Source of the DNA: Hetaerina americana
Lineage: Eukaryota > Arthropoda > Insecta > Odonata > Calopterygidae
Reading direction: 5' to 3'
NCBI GenBank assembly: GCA_022747635.1
Contig: JAKTNV010000014.1
Coordinates: 9,249,110 to 9,313,109 of the forward strand
Length of the DNA: 64,000 nucleotides
The position numbers and the translations under genes were made by a program. Positions 1-11,494 of this stretch are shown here, in pieces. The notes under the pieces are model-generated. The model ran no database searches. It was given only the letters and a program-made list of their open reading frames with translations, and had not been told where the DNA came from. The first letter of the stretch is position 1; the number at the start of each line of letters is the position of its first letter.

Positions 1-2871
1 TACAAGGTTCAACAAATTAGAAAAGGAAGTTGGCAAGGAAACAAATTGTTAAGGAATTAAGAATGGAAAATCCAATGGAAGATAGAATAGATGAAAATGA
101 AGTGAAAGACGATCAATAAATAATCGTATCTTAATCCGGGGATTGCTCTATGAAGCCTTTAATTTTCTCCTGATCCCTCCGGTGACAACTCTCAAATCTT
201 CCGTATTTCAATTAACTTTCAATTATTTCGTATTTCAAAATCCTGGAAGGTAAGCACTTTCTCATCTAAAAAATGTATTATTCGTAATCTCCGCCCACTC
301 AGGTTGAAAGTCTTTGTCAACTATTGTTCTTCGCCTAGTCCCGAAACTCTCCCGCACCATTAGAATCTTAGGCCTCACCTCTACAGTCAGCTGCCTTCGT
401 TTGCATGGAGGATATCATTTACGCCATCTAAGAGTCGAACTGCGAATAACTATGTTCTATAAGCACGAATTTTTGAAATGAAAAGCTGAAAAATGTCTAG
501 GAACTCACATTTCCGAGAACACCTCCCACATTTACTTAGAACTCTCTTTAGAAATTTCTTTGCATGGACAAAATAAACACACGGATTACAAACGAAACAA
601 AATCGTTTGTTGTAACTAGTTTGGGACACTATTTATATTAAGTTTCAAAATAAAATTCTCCATTGAATACACTGTTTAGAAAAATAACTTTAAATGTTAA
701 TTAAAATCCAGGGCAAAGTTAATTTTTAAATAGAAAACTGGTGACAATCATGAATAACAAATATTTTTTGATACAATAAAACCAATTCATAATTATTATT
801 CAGCTTGGTTTTTCCATTTGCTATGCAAGCACTTTGTATGTAATTTCCGATTGAAGAGTATTTTTTGCAGTATCAAAGCTTCTTGCAATAGAATGCAAAA
901 TTTCTGCATAACCTATTCGCCAGGAAGTCAGTTTAATAGGTCATTATACAATTTACTCGACGACTTAAATTACACAAATACGAAACAGACACAACATAAA
1001 GCGTAAGAGCCTCCTTCAAAAAGTAGTGCTTAGTGTACCCTAAATAAAGATTCATCAAATGAAATGCATGAAAATTGTTTAACATCGAAACAGGAAAATA
1101 ACCAGAGTATGTTTTCGCACGGGATCGCCAAATTTCAAATTGCCATTCTCAATTGCTCAATGTGTATACATTTCAATCGATAATTGCAAATGGACAATCT
1201 TACCCACCAACTGTTGGTTCTTTTAAGATCTTCAATATTATTTTTCAAAATTAAAAAAATGAATGCCATCTGAGGCAATACGCCATTGAATCTCGAAAAA
1301 ATTGAAATAGGAGAAGAGAGAACAAAACGTGAATTGAGTTGAACAATTTGATAATGGAGACTTTTCGGCAGGGCACGCGTAAAGGAAATCGATTCAGTGG
1401 AACGGAAAGAGATGTGCTTGGGGCGGACGCGGATGAAAGGCTGCGGACACGCATCGGAGGTCGAGAGGTTAACTCGGAAAATTAGCCTCCCCGCATTCCG
1501 CTTGTGCCCCGATATCACCCAGAGATCAGCGGCGAGGCGTGTTGAGGAGCCGGGTTTTCGGTCAATTCAACTGCTAACCTATCTGCTTTTCATTTCCGCA
1601 GCATGGGATTAGCTTCACGAAATGATTACATAATAAACTTATCATTCAGCGACAATCGCAGTACCGCCAATAGTTTTACTAGGAGGATCGAATTCCTATT
1701 TCACCAATTCTAATGCACTAGGCACACAAACTATTAATATCAAACTATATTGACGATTATATATATGTGGAATTAAAGGAGGGTTTATTATAATATGAGG
1801 TCAGATTGTATTTTGGTCGAGGCTAAGATTTGTTGGGGTGTTTAGTTTGCGCCCATCCAAAACCTACCGTAAACGATATACCTCCAAATGTGTTGTAGAT
1901 TACATTATATCACCCATGAAAGATAACTAAAACAGTGGCATTTGAAACAATTTCATAAAAATATGACATTTTAAAAATAAGCTATCATCTAAACTTCTGA
2001 AAAATATCTCAATAAGAATAATCTACCCGAGCAAGTTTCGAACGTGTTGGTAACCCTCAACGAAATAGAAATCATAACCCGATGGATTAAAATTGATGAA
2101 TTAAAGTCTCGGTCATTTTTACAAGGAGCCGTGTTTGAATACTATGGAGTTCGGTCACGTAACTTTCTCCTGCAATATGCCATAGATTTGCGCAGGCATT
2201 TGTGTAAAACTAGCGCCTGTCGTCGGTGCAAGGCACTGAATGGATTGACGCGTCCTCGGACCGAAGCGAAAACGAAGCATGGGGAAAAACTGACGAGGAA
2301 AGGGACGAGTGAGAGTCGCCAATCGGCAGAAACGGAGAACAGACCACACGTGAACGTCCCAGTCTTCAAATGGGAATTTATGACGTCTAGATTATGAAAC
2401 GCGACCGAGCGCCTAAATGATTGCAAACATCATGAGACGACACTCCGCTTTTCTTTTCTCTTTCGAACAGGAATCAGGGACGGACTTTTTGGGATAAAGC
2501 GTAGGTGTAGTTCAAAGGATTAAGACGTCACGGAGGTTCCCAAAGGCGAAGAACCAAACTTTTATTTTTTTAACCCGGGGTGGAACGATTAAGCAACGAA
2601 AACCGATGGAATAGGAAAAGTTCACTTACCCTTGAAAACGAACGCCAGAGATAAAATCAATCAATACGTCAAAATAACTTGGATTCTTGGGATGAAGAGA
2701 CGAACTGGGGTAACCAATCCATTGAGCCTGAGATCATGTTGAATAACTGAAAAGATGGATGAATCAATTAATTAGAATTCGTGCGCTAGATCAATAACTG
2801 GAATTGAAAATGCCCGTACATTAGACAAAAGAATATTCTTTAGGTAGCAGTTACTAGTATTTTTATTATCC
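1..2871. other. AT-rich stretch without recognised gene
   Basis: No coding exon, RNA gene or repeat is recognised here. Two short patches (about 1380-1610 and 2140-2400) are richer in C and G and contain many CpGs. The short open frames across them have no recognisable domain and overlap on both strands, as expected of GC-rich noncoding DNA. Confidence 0.5.
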
Positions 2872-3175
2872 TGCGAGTCATCTCTAGGGCGTGTGGCAGT
2901 GGGTGAATACACACCAGGCTAATTTTGACCCGAATATGTTTACCCCTACTGTAGTCGGAAAACGTTATTTTGACCCCTTATCGTTCGCGGAAAAAATGAC
3001 GCCTTAAATCCATCTGTTACCTACACCTACACATATTATCTCTAATTTTATTGGCATGATCTCGCCAACCGTAGTGCAATGGGGGTGATAACACATTTTC
3101 AACATCATTTGCTAAAGAGACATTCTTCCAATTTATGCAAGAGATTTAATCTGTAATTTAACCTTCGCTCCGGGA
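2872..3175 (-). mobile_element. LINE-A 3' fragment, inverted copy
   Basis: Read on the minus strand, this matches the 3' part of the plus-strand LINE at 3.2-4.3 kb. It starts at the equivalent of the 'gtctctttagca' segment (4066), runs through the 'aaaattagaga' and 'gaacgataaggggtca' segments, and ends in the family's terminal box 'ctggtgtgtattcaccc' followed by 'ctgccacacgccctag'. No coding capacity remains. It lies tail-outward next to the plus copy, so the two 3' ends form a large inverted repeat. The family assignment rests on this within-window alignment by eye. Confidence 0.75.
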
Positions 3176-3195
3176 GTGATACCCAGCCTAGCCCC

Positions 3196-4310
3196 TCAAA
3201 TAATTTTTTTGACGCGATTTTTCTAGATTTTATGAAAACCTTCGATAAAGTACCTCACATTAAACTACTTGCAAAGCTAGATGCATATGGTATAGATAAG
3301 CATATCTAGGGTTGGGTTGAATACTCTTTGAATGGTCGGTTACAAAGAGTAGTGATAGATGGAGTTAGCTCCAATGCAGCAGAAGTTACTTCAGGTGTTC
3401 CCCAGGGAAGTCTAATCGGACCTCTTTTATTCCTTATTTCCGTTAATGAAATTCACTACGTAGTCACGAGTAAGAGATGTTTATTTACCGACGATGCAGT
3501 GGTTTACCGCCATACCCATCATCCTGAGGTCACAGCAGGTTTGTCAGATGACCTTAATGCTTTACAACGTTGGTGCAAAACTTGGCAATTAGAATTAAAC
3601 TTAAATTAATTGCGTAGTGATAAATTTCTGGAAAAAGAGCAATTCCCTCCCAAACGCTGACTGTATTGGGAACACCGATATGTAATGCGTAGGCTCAAGT
3701 AAATACCACGGCGTTACTTTAACTCACGAACTCTCCTAGGTGAAACACATACGGGGAATTTGTGGACAAGCTAACAAAAAATTGGGATTTATTTTAAGAG
3801 TACAAGGTAAATATGATGAAAAGTCAAAGAAAAATGTTATCTGCCGTTGGTTAGGCCTCATTTAGAATATGCTGCAAGTATATGGGATCCTCACGAAGTT
3901 GGATCACTTGCCGAATTGGATCGCGTGCAGCGTAGATGAGCTAGATAAAACATTGTCATGATAAACTTATCAGCGTATCCAAAATATTAGAGCAGCTAGG
4001 TAGGGAATCATTAACGGATCGAAGGTTAAATTACACATTGAAGCTCTTGTATAACTTGGAAGGGCGTCTCTTTAGCAATGATGTTGACAATGTATTATTA
4101 TCCCATCATACTACGGTAGGAGAGAATATGTCAATAAAATTAGAGAGATTAAATGAAGGAAAGATAGATTAAAGATGCAATTTTTTCAGGAACGATAAGG
4201 GATCAGAATAATACAATAATAGTCCGACTGCGGCAGGGATAAAAATATTCGCGTGAAAATTAGCCTGGTGTGTGTTCACCCCCTGCCACACACCCTAGTG
4301 GTGGCTTGAT
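3196..4310 (+). mobile_element. LINE-A retrotransposon, 5'-truncated and decayed
   Basis: This is a non-LTR retrotransposon fragment covering part of the reverse transcriptase, the C-terminal region and the 3' untranslated end. After the RT (separate entry) the frame is broken. At 3840-3940 it still reads as a 'RPHLEYAASIWDPHEV..LAELDRVQRR' pattern, given here in pieces, which is typical downstream of RT in CR1/L2/Jockey-like LINEs. The element ends near 4310 after 'cctggtgtgtgttcaccc' and 'tgccacacaccctagtggt'. A second copy at 8.17-8.75 kb and the inverted fragment at 2.87-3.18 kb confirm the 3' boundary. Exact clade is not assigned. Confidence 0.85.
3208..3609 (+). pseudogene. Reverse transcriptase fragment of LINE-A
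   Basis: The fragment is part of the reverse transcriptase that copies the element's RNA into DNA at the insertion site. Reading frame 1 gives, in order, a 'LDFMKTFDKVPH' block (the RT 'DFsKAFDkVpH' motif), an in-frame TAG at 3307-3309, then 'GVPQGSLIGPLLFLI' (usual G-V-P-Q-G-S-v-L-G-P) and 'CLFTDDAVVY'. The last is the catalytic box normally written F/Y-A-D-D; here Ala is replaced by Thr but both Asp remain. It ends with 'LQRWCKTWQLELNLN' at a stop at 3607-3609. The 5' fingers and all of the endonuclease are absent. It cannot make an active enzyme because of the stop and the truncation. Confidence 0.9.
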
Positions 4311-6299
4311 GGGTATTAAAATTAACTGTGGACATATTTCCCTGAATAACTCTCAAGTATGAACAAAATGCTTTCGGATTATCTTTCAAATATTCCGGAA
4401 ATATTTTGAATTCGCTTAACGCTTTCCCCAATTCTTTCTTTGCATTCGCCCTAGATATCTTGTAATCATAACTGATTTAATTTCTTTGGTCGCCAGAGAT
4501 ATCATACCTAATATTTTTCATCTTGGCGTGGCATAGCCTTTGACGTCGCTGTGTTTTTCTAACACCCACGTTGTACCATCTAGGTTCCGTGTTATCTTTT
4601 TATAAATTTACTGGGAATAAACTTGTTGACTGATGAGCGCGTGATCTCAAGGAAGTGACTCAACGTATCCTCAGTTTTTCGGTGATTATCTCTTTCTGAA
4701 AATTTCCAAATTGAATCTGTGGCACGGATTTTAGGCCATAATAGTTCCCTTATTTAAACATGTAAATTTTTCCTTTTGGCTTCCTATTTCTGACCCCATG
4801 TAACGAAAACTTAGTAAGCACTGCCCTGTCTGTGTTCACTTATTCCTATAATCGTTTCTATAGTTAAGACTATTGCGGGTATATTCGTTGCTATCAAATC
4901 AAGAATATTATCGACTCTAGTTGGTTAAAGGACAAGTTGATGCAAGAAGTTCTACATTAAGGAATTCAAAAGTGACTCGCAGGTAACTTTGTCTTTACCC
5001 CCAATTTTAAAGCTATATGTGCTCCAATCAATAGATGGGACATTGAAATATCCACCGATTATAACGTTGTAATGTTGTATTGGGATAATAAACCTTTGAT
5101 ATGCTCATCTAATTCTAGTATTGAATTATGTTCGTCGTTCAGCGGCCTGCCAAATGCGCATGTATTAATTATTTTCGACTCAGGACTGAGCGCCTCACGA
5201 TTCACTCACGATTGAGCACCAAATGCTTTCAAAACCCTGGAATTTTCAACTGCAATGAAGAAAACGCTCCCGATTCCATTTTCTCTGTAATCTCTACAGT
5301 TACGATTCTACAGTGACGATATACAGTTCTACAGATTCAACAGTTCTACAGTTTTGAATTACGATTTCGTAAGAAGACTCAAAGTTGATTTTCAAGACTT
5401 TGCAGAAAGGATAAATAACCACGAAAGAATAAATGACTAGTGTAAACGGAATGCGAAGCCATAGCAACATTCCGGGGCCGCATAGCGCGAGCGAAAGTCA
5501 AATATGTCATCACGTGCCTGTTTCAACTAACGCGCCAAAGCGTTGCATTGTTGCGAAAAATCAAATCCATTCGTTTGCCTTTCGCGGAGGGCATGTGTTT
5601 TAATGGAGGGCTCACATTCTCATAGTTCAAACAAAATATATACACTGAAAGATTTAGCAGTTTGGGCCATCCGCTCATAGGTTGGCATCTCATGGCCTAA
5701 TTCTGATGGCCGACTTTTGATGAACAGACAGGACAGGTCCACGACATTTTACCATCTCCGAAACACATAACCAAGCATTCCAAACAAGTATTTTATCTGA
5801 CAGCGCATTCTGAATTCCTGATGGATAATCGAAAGCCTGTATCGTATGATTTTAACACTTACCTACTTAATGAGCAAACCTATATTTCCGAGGAGGGGAG
5901 TTGAGTTTGGGAGGGATGGATTTGGATCCTCTTGAGGGCCGGCCGGCGTACATATAGTTGCTCTCATGGAGTTTCCCTCCGCTCTCCATATGAGCGATAT
6001 AACATTCATTTAATTGTGCTAACATATAAATTTGGTTCATATGAAATATTTACTATGATATGTCGTGTTAATGAGCATCTTATAGACTGACCATTTAGTC
6101 TAAATAATTATGAGTAGAAACATAGAAAAAGTCTCTAGCATTCACAAAGTTGCCCAAATACTCTCGAGTTTTTGCCAGAAATGTCGTGGAGGGTCTTATT
6201 TTTTTCCACTCAGCAAATATTTAAGTTTGTCTATTTTCTGATTTCAAATTTCTCATTCAGCTACTGCATTGCATTTAATTGAACTATGAATATTTTTCA
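4311..6299. other. Unrecognised AT-rich stretch
   Basis: No gene or known repeat is recognised. At about 5293-5355 there is a small degenerate array built on 'acagttctacag'. The region 5450-5600 is locally CpG-containing. Open frames are short and without recognisable domains. Confidence 0.5.
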
Positions 6300-6790
6300 T
6301 AAGAAAAGTTGGAGGTGTTTTCCCTTCGGTTCGCTGAAGAGGGTCACTTTGTGGCCGAAACACGCGGGTTCGACGCATATCCTCGGTTGCGCTCTTTAGC
6401 TGTGTCCAGATTCTCCCAGAAGTTGGGCCCTTTTGAGTGTGTGTTTCTTGAGTGCTTGTGTGTGTGATTGGTCTTAGCCAGTCACAAAGTGTGTGCTTGA
6501 GAATATCCTGGCATCTTTAACGGGGTCTACTTTACAGCCTCGTGAAGGATTCCATCTCCATCTGAAATTCTTTAACAGGGTCTCACAGTCTCGTGAAGGA
6601 TTTCATTCAGGATTATGTGCATCTGGCTGTGTATGGCCCCTGACGCGGATTAATTTCCCGTAAACCACCACAGAGGGTATTCTGGTCGAGAGGTTGTGGT
6701 TGGTCCCTGACTTGGTTCCCGTTAAACCAACACAACAATTTGTCTGACGAGGGAGTTGCAACTAATTGTTACGGCCATTGTAGTTTTTTC
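6300..6790. repeat. Repeat-like tract with internal duplications
   Basis: This tract is more GC-rich and differs in texture from its AT-rich neighbours. It contains an imperfect direct duplication, 6514-6555 versus 6569-6606, both carrying 'cctcgtgaaggatt' or 'tctcgtgaaggattt'. A second loose repeat has the form '(c)cctgac..ggtt..cccgt(t)aaacca' at 6640-6672 and 6704-6735. At 6334-6361 there is CTGAAGA, a 6-bp hairpin (GGTCAC 6342-6347 with GTGGCC 6351-6356) and GAAAC, the same layout as in the palindrome at 60.7 kb. The family is not known to me. Confidence 0.4.
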
Positions 6791-6874
6791 CCCATTCTTA
6801 TTTAACTGAGAGACCGTATAGCTCATTATTTCTTGCAATATTTTTCATATTGAAATCAATACTTAGGTTACATT

Positions 6875-9605
6875 CAATTGTTATTATCGGTATCATGCCG
6901 GCTAAGGAAGGTTTCAGATGGGCAAGTACGTGTACTATACAGCGGTACAATGAAAAAGGTCCTTGTCTCTCCTAGCAAAATACATCCTGACATCCGATAC
7001 TACCAGAAACCCTTTTTCAATTCCGCATGCTTTTTTCCTCTCTCCATTCCGTCCAACATACCTAACCAATTCCTACCCCTTCCTCGCTTGCCTAACGTTT
7101 ACAACTTAACATGTTTGCTTGCATATATATCACAGTCTTCAAAATCCCATCGCTGATCAAAACAATCCACTTAAACACATTTGAAATGCCTTCAATCTGA
7201 GCCTATCACCTTGCTTCAACGACTATGTTTCTGCGCTGCACAATATCAGGCTCCATATTTAAGTTTTAACGAACATTTTCTTATCATCCTTATTCAACGT
7301 CCCTCACATCAATTGCCTCCTCCTTGTGAAAGCATCTTTGCCTAACGCCATTCTTCTCCTTATGTCCATTCTACTTTGATCGTGTCAGTCCAAAACCACT
7401 CGTTGATAAACCGCTCCACTCGTTTCAATTTTAGTGTTTAACTTAGCTTTCCTCTTTCTCGAAAACCTCACAACCTGTGTTTTTATATTTATTCTCATCC
7501 CATACCTATCACACTGACTTTCCAATGCGCTCAGCAGAGCTTGAATCTCTTGACTGACAGTCTAAATAAAACTTGATCATCCGGAAACCTAATTGGTTTT
7601 ATGGGCTCTACGCAGACTTCAATTTCTAACTCCAGTTCTTTCCATGCCTCTGACCATTCTAAAAGTGCAGGTGATAATGGACACTCTTGTCTTACGCCTT
7701 CTTCCTAACACTACATATCTCGACTATCCATGCACCATATGCACCAGAGAAGTCCGAAACATGTCAATTTGCAAATAAGTGTCTTATTCCTCCACTCTAA
7801 TAATATTTTCTGCAACACATTCCCTAATTATACCCAATATGTACTATGCTATACTATACTATCTCGAAATCTACGAAATAATGAAATGCCTGATTGTAGC
7901 CTATGTTCCTTTCTAAGAGTGATCTCAATACCGATTACCTCTCCTCTTTCTGAACTGAAACTTATCATTTAATAAGAAATAATTTGGTCTGCTCTACATC
8001 CTCTAATGGACGATCTTAAGTAGCACTCTACCTAATTGCAAATCAAGCTTATTTTCTATAGCTCTATCACATGGCTGCCCTTCCCGTTTTTGGAATTGGA
8101 ATCACCAATTACCCGATGAAATCTTCCGGCGAAATTTATCCTTCGTAAATGTCATGAATTAATCCATGAAAACTCTTGAAAAACATATGGGGAATGTGTG
8201 GACAAATTAACAAAAAAATTGGCATTTATCGTAAGAGTACTGGGTAAATGTGATGGAAAGATCAAAGAAAAATGTTATCTTTCGCTGGTGAGGCCTCATT
8301 TAGAATATGCTGCAAGGATATGGGAGTCTTACGAAGTTGGATTGATTGCCGAATTGGTTCGCATGCAGCGTCGAGGAGCTGTAAACCGTTGTAATGATAA
8401 ACCTAGTAGTATATCCAAAATATTTGAGCAGCTAGACTGGGAATCACTCACAGAGCAAATGTTAAATTACAAATTAAATCTCTTGCAGAAATTAAATCTT
8501 AAGGATGTCTCTTTAGCAGTGATATTAAAAATGTATTATTTTCCCTGTCATACTACGTTAGGCGAGATCTTGTCAATAAAATTAGAGAGATCAAGTGCAG
8601 AACAGATAGATTTAAGACTTCATTTTTTCCACGAACGACAGGGGATCATAATGGCATTGTCCGACGGCGGTAGGGTCATTTTCGGGTAAAACTTATTCTG
8701 GTGTGTATTAGCCCCGTGCCACACACTCTAGCGGTGGCTTGTAGGGTGCTCAAATATCAAATTTCCTAAATCCTTAAGTAGTTTCACAAAAATGGTATTT
8801 ACACCCGCGGCCTTATTTGATTCCAATTCCCTTAGTGCCCTTTCTATCTTGCAATAATTTATGCCCAGACCAAAGCTACCTGCGTCATATTCTCTTTGTA
8901 TGCCCAACCTTAATGGCCTAATATCTTATCCAAATAATTGCTCTCCAACAAAATTCGATCTTTTGGAATGTACCCTGATTCAGTCAATATTTTTCCTGAT
9001 TTACTTTTGATTGCTTGCCCAGATATTCATTCCCTGATAGATATTTGAACTTTCTATACAGTGCACCCATTTCACCTTTCCTTTATAAGCATTCCATATC
9101 CTCGACTTCGTCTTCTATCACCCCTCTTCCGCCCAATTATTTTCCAACTCAGTTTATTATTCAGCTCATTGTACTTACTTCTACCTTAATCTATTTTTAG
9201 TCTTTCATTTCTTTTTCGTCTATTTTTCATATCATCTCGGCCATAAACAATAGTATACTTGTTCTTTTCTTATTTAGGGTACCGACACTTTTGTTTGCAT
9301 CTTTCGATATCTTTTTTTGACATATTCACTATCGTTTTTCTATTACACCCATCTCCACTTCTTCACTAATAGTTTTCTCTAAAGCCTGCTAATACTCCTC
9401 TCCTGTCTTCCTTGTTCATGCTTGTATATTCCATTTTCGAAACCATCTTTGTTTTATCTTTTAGAATCGAACGCTATATTTCCTTATTACTAAATTATGA
9501 TCTGAATCCGCTCCGAGCAAACTATGCGACGTAATTACGCTTATTGTAAATTTGCGTTCAGTCAGAATATAGTCTAACTGATACCTTCCTGAGACCACAG
9601 AGGCA
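6875..9605 (-). mobile_element. LINE-B retrotransposon, decayed, split by a LINE-A insertion
   Basis: On the minus strand the domain order is that of an APE-type LINE. At about 9580-9480 there is the end of the endonuclease ('GRYQLDYIL', then 'LLGADSDHNLVI'). At about 8830-8770 there is 'NKAAGVNTIFVKLLKDLG', matching the 'KAaG.D.I..Ell' linker before RT. An unrelated 0.58-kb insertion follows, and after it the RT resumes at 8160 with 'FQFQKREGQPCD', then 'FQFRKRRGNRY' (QFGFRKgRGTR motif). At about 7700 comes 'GVRQECPLSPAL', and then the C-terminal part ('RYGMRINIK', 'DIRRRMALGKDAFT'). Stops and frameshifts are scattered throughout. The 3' end near 6875 runs into an AAT-rich tail. The 5' end is truncated near 9605. 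Confidence 0.85.
8170..8748 (+). mobile_element. LINE-A 3' fragment inserted into LINE-B
   Basis: This fragment aligns with 3750-4310 of the first LINE-A copy and ends with the same 3' box ('ctggtgtgtattagcccc', 'tgccacacactctagcggtgg'). It keeps an uninterrupted frame at 8198-8689 (163 residues) encoding the region after RT: 'LVRPHLEYAARIWESYEVG', 'ELVRMQRRGAVNRC' and 'LDWESL'. These motifs are characteristic of CR1/L2/Jockey-like ORF2 C-termini. It lies in opposite orientation inside the minus-strand LINE-B, whose coding frame continues on both sides, so it is the later insertion. No clear target-site duplication was found. Confidence 0.85.
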
Positions 9606-9639
9606 TATTAAAAGATTGAGTGTTTTCAATTTTGCTCTA

Positions 9640-10425
9640 AAAATTGGGTATGAAAAATTGGGTATTTCTCGGCAAATTGAGCGCCGCTTTGGCTTTCACT
9701 GAAGAGTAAACAAAATCTTGTGGTCGATTTGGAGGCTGGTTTGGTACTTTCCCGTCGCAATCCTGACAAATTTTGTGTCAATACGTATCAATACACGAAA
9801 CATGGATAAATTACTACACTCCACACACAAAGGAATAGTCGAAGCAGTTGGTTTCTAAAGGCGATCCAGCTTCGACGAAGGCGAAGCCGGTGAATCGGCT
9901 GACAAGGTGATGGCCACGGTTTTTGAGATGGACGCGGAATCATGCACATCAATTACTTGACAAAAAGACAAAAGATAAATGGGGAGAAATATTTGTCATT
10001 ACTGCACCGGTTGAGTGAAGAAATCAAGAAAAAACGGGCTCATTTGGAAAAGAACAAATTCTCTTCCATCTAGACGATGCACAGGTGCACACCTGAGCAG
10101 TTTAGAAGAGGAAAATTATTGAATTAAAGTTTGAATCATTACAAAATCCACGGATTTCACCATTTTTGGCTCTCAGTGACCTTTTTAATTCCCAAACTTG
10201 AAAAAATGACTCGGCGAAAAACGATTCAAGTCGAACGAGATGGTCATCGCCAACACAGACGCCTACTTTGAGGACCTTCCAAAAGCCTACTTCTTGGACG
10301 GCTTAAAAAAGATATAGAAACGCTGGGAACAGCACATCGAGCTAAAAAGAGATTGTGTGAAAAATAAAAAATGTACCCAAAATAATTTGTTTATCTCTTT
10401 TTCCGAAGGACTCATTGAACGAACC
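9640..10425 (+). pseudogene. mariner-type transposase relic
   Basis: This is a decayed mariner transposase, the enzyme that cuts and pastes the element. From 9786 the frame gives 'VSIHETWINYYTPHTKE', the counterpart of the usual 'vtMDETWvhyytPe.k.Q'. The first catalytic Asp reads as His (cac for gac). A stop follows, then 'SKQLVSKGDPAS'. Later pieces recall 'ILFHLDDAQVHT', 'IELKFESLQNPRISPFLALSDLF' (the third catalytic Asp region) and a C-terminus like 'aYFE.L.K.Y..DGlkkle.RW..hIeLk.d'. The N-terminal helix-turn-helix part is not recognisable, and multiple stops and frameshifts are present. No inverted ends were identified. It is a different lineage from the other mariners here. Confidence 0.75.
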
Positions 10426-10634
10426 ACGTGTTACTCCATAACTAGAGTTCCAGTAATTCCCGCTACCTTTCAATCTACACTCACATTTACCCTATAACAT
10501 CGGTATTTCCCCTCTTCATTTACTACGTCAATGACGTGAACAGACATTAAGATAGACCTAGTATTACAAGTACCTATTATAACTGGTTCAGTCTCCTTCG
10601 GTTGCTTTTGTGGTCCTGCTATTCATTTCAGGTG
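10426..10634. other. Short spacer, nothing recognised
   Basis: This spacer lies between two mariner relics; no feature was seen. Confidence 0.4.
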
Positions 10635-10990
10635 CAGGCTTCTTAGACGGAACTTAGGGTCCCATAGTGGTGTCCTTCAATGGCGGATTTCACATTTGGG
10701 AATAGGAAGTAGTCTGATAGTGCCAAGCCAGGACTTTGAGGGGGTTGGGGAATCGTGGTCATGTCGTAAAGGTCTCCGCAAGCAGACAGTCGCCCCTGCT
10801 TTTGGTCGTCCGCCAAGACCTTCGGGACGAGTTTAGCGCAGATCTTTCGCATCGCCAAATGTTCAGTGATAATGGTGTGCGCTACCATCTTATCAATGCC
10901 AATAAGATCTGCGATCATACTGATCAGTCTGAATTCAGGACGTTAGGAAAAAATTGTTACCGATACTTTTTATACACACCTTGTATACCC
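10635..10990 (-). pseudogene. mariner-type transposase relic with internal deletion
   Basis: The minus-strand frame at 10918-10643 (91 residues) joins two separate parts of a mariner-family transposase. The first, 'IADLIGIDKMVAHTIITEHL' followed by 'AMRKICAKLVPKVLADDQK', is the second half of the N-terminal DNA-binding region and linker (usual pattern 'MRKlCAKwVPr.L..dqK'). The second, 'PPQSPGLALSDYFLFPNVK', is the block around the third catalytic Asp (usual 'PPYSPDLAPSDYFLFP.LK'). The catalytic core between them, including the first two Asp residues, is missing. The frame stays open across the deletion. It has drifted from the other mariners here and is a separate lineage. Confidence 0.8.
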
Positions 10991-11470
10991 AAAAGTAGTC
11001 ATTGGGAGCAGGTATCGTAAAGGTTCAGCAAAAGGAAGTAAATGAGAAGGTTCCGGAAATTAAATTCGCCAGAGTGAAGGAAACGTAGCGGCGGACGAAA
11101 AAAGAGATCGAGAACGTGGACATTAGAAAGTATAAAATAATAAATTAAGGGAGTAATGAGAGTTAGAATGAGATAACAATGAGCGAGCATGGTTTAGGAG
11201 GAGTAATGAATGCGGCAAGAAAACAGTTAACTTATTACAAGAGAAAGCCTTTAATAATTACACACGCTTGATTCACGGATCGTCATAGTTGTAGATACGC
11301 ATGGAAAATACGATACAGGAAGATACCAATTAGTTCATATGATGGGTAGCCATAGATTAGGGAACGGAGCCATCAATTCACTGGGAGCGGACGCGGATTT
11401 ATTTCGTAATTTAGTGGTTGTTAAATGCAATTTTCAATCGAAGAGGTTGTCTAAAGAAGGGAGTACTTGA
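10965..11470 (+). mobile_element. LINE-B endonuclease-region fragment
   Basis: This is a heavily mutated APE endonuclease domain of a LINE-B element. It starts with 'LYTPKSSHWEQ' (counterpart of 'vYaPTs..dee'). At 11182-11260 it has an 'NERaw..' stretch followed by 'KAFNNYTRLIH', the counterpart of 'GeRNerGe.L..F...n..i.NT'. Near 11370-11440 it has 'RNGAINSLGADADLFRNLVVVK' in pieces, matching 'S..GADvdSDHnLVv.K' with the catalytic His of SDH lost. The downstream LINE sequence is cut by the SINE/mariner unit at 11495. The same family resumes at 12745, so the two pieces may be remnants of one copy with the RT core lost. Confidence 0.7.
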
Positions 11471-11494
11471 AAGCAGTATTTAGAGCAGATTAGG

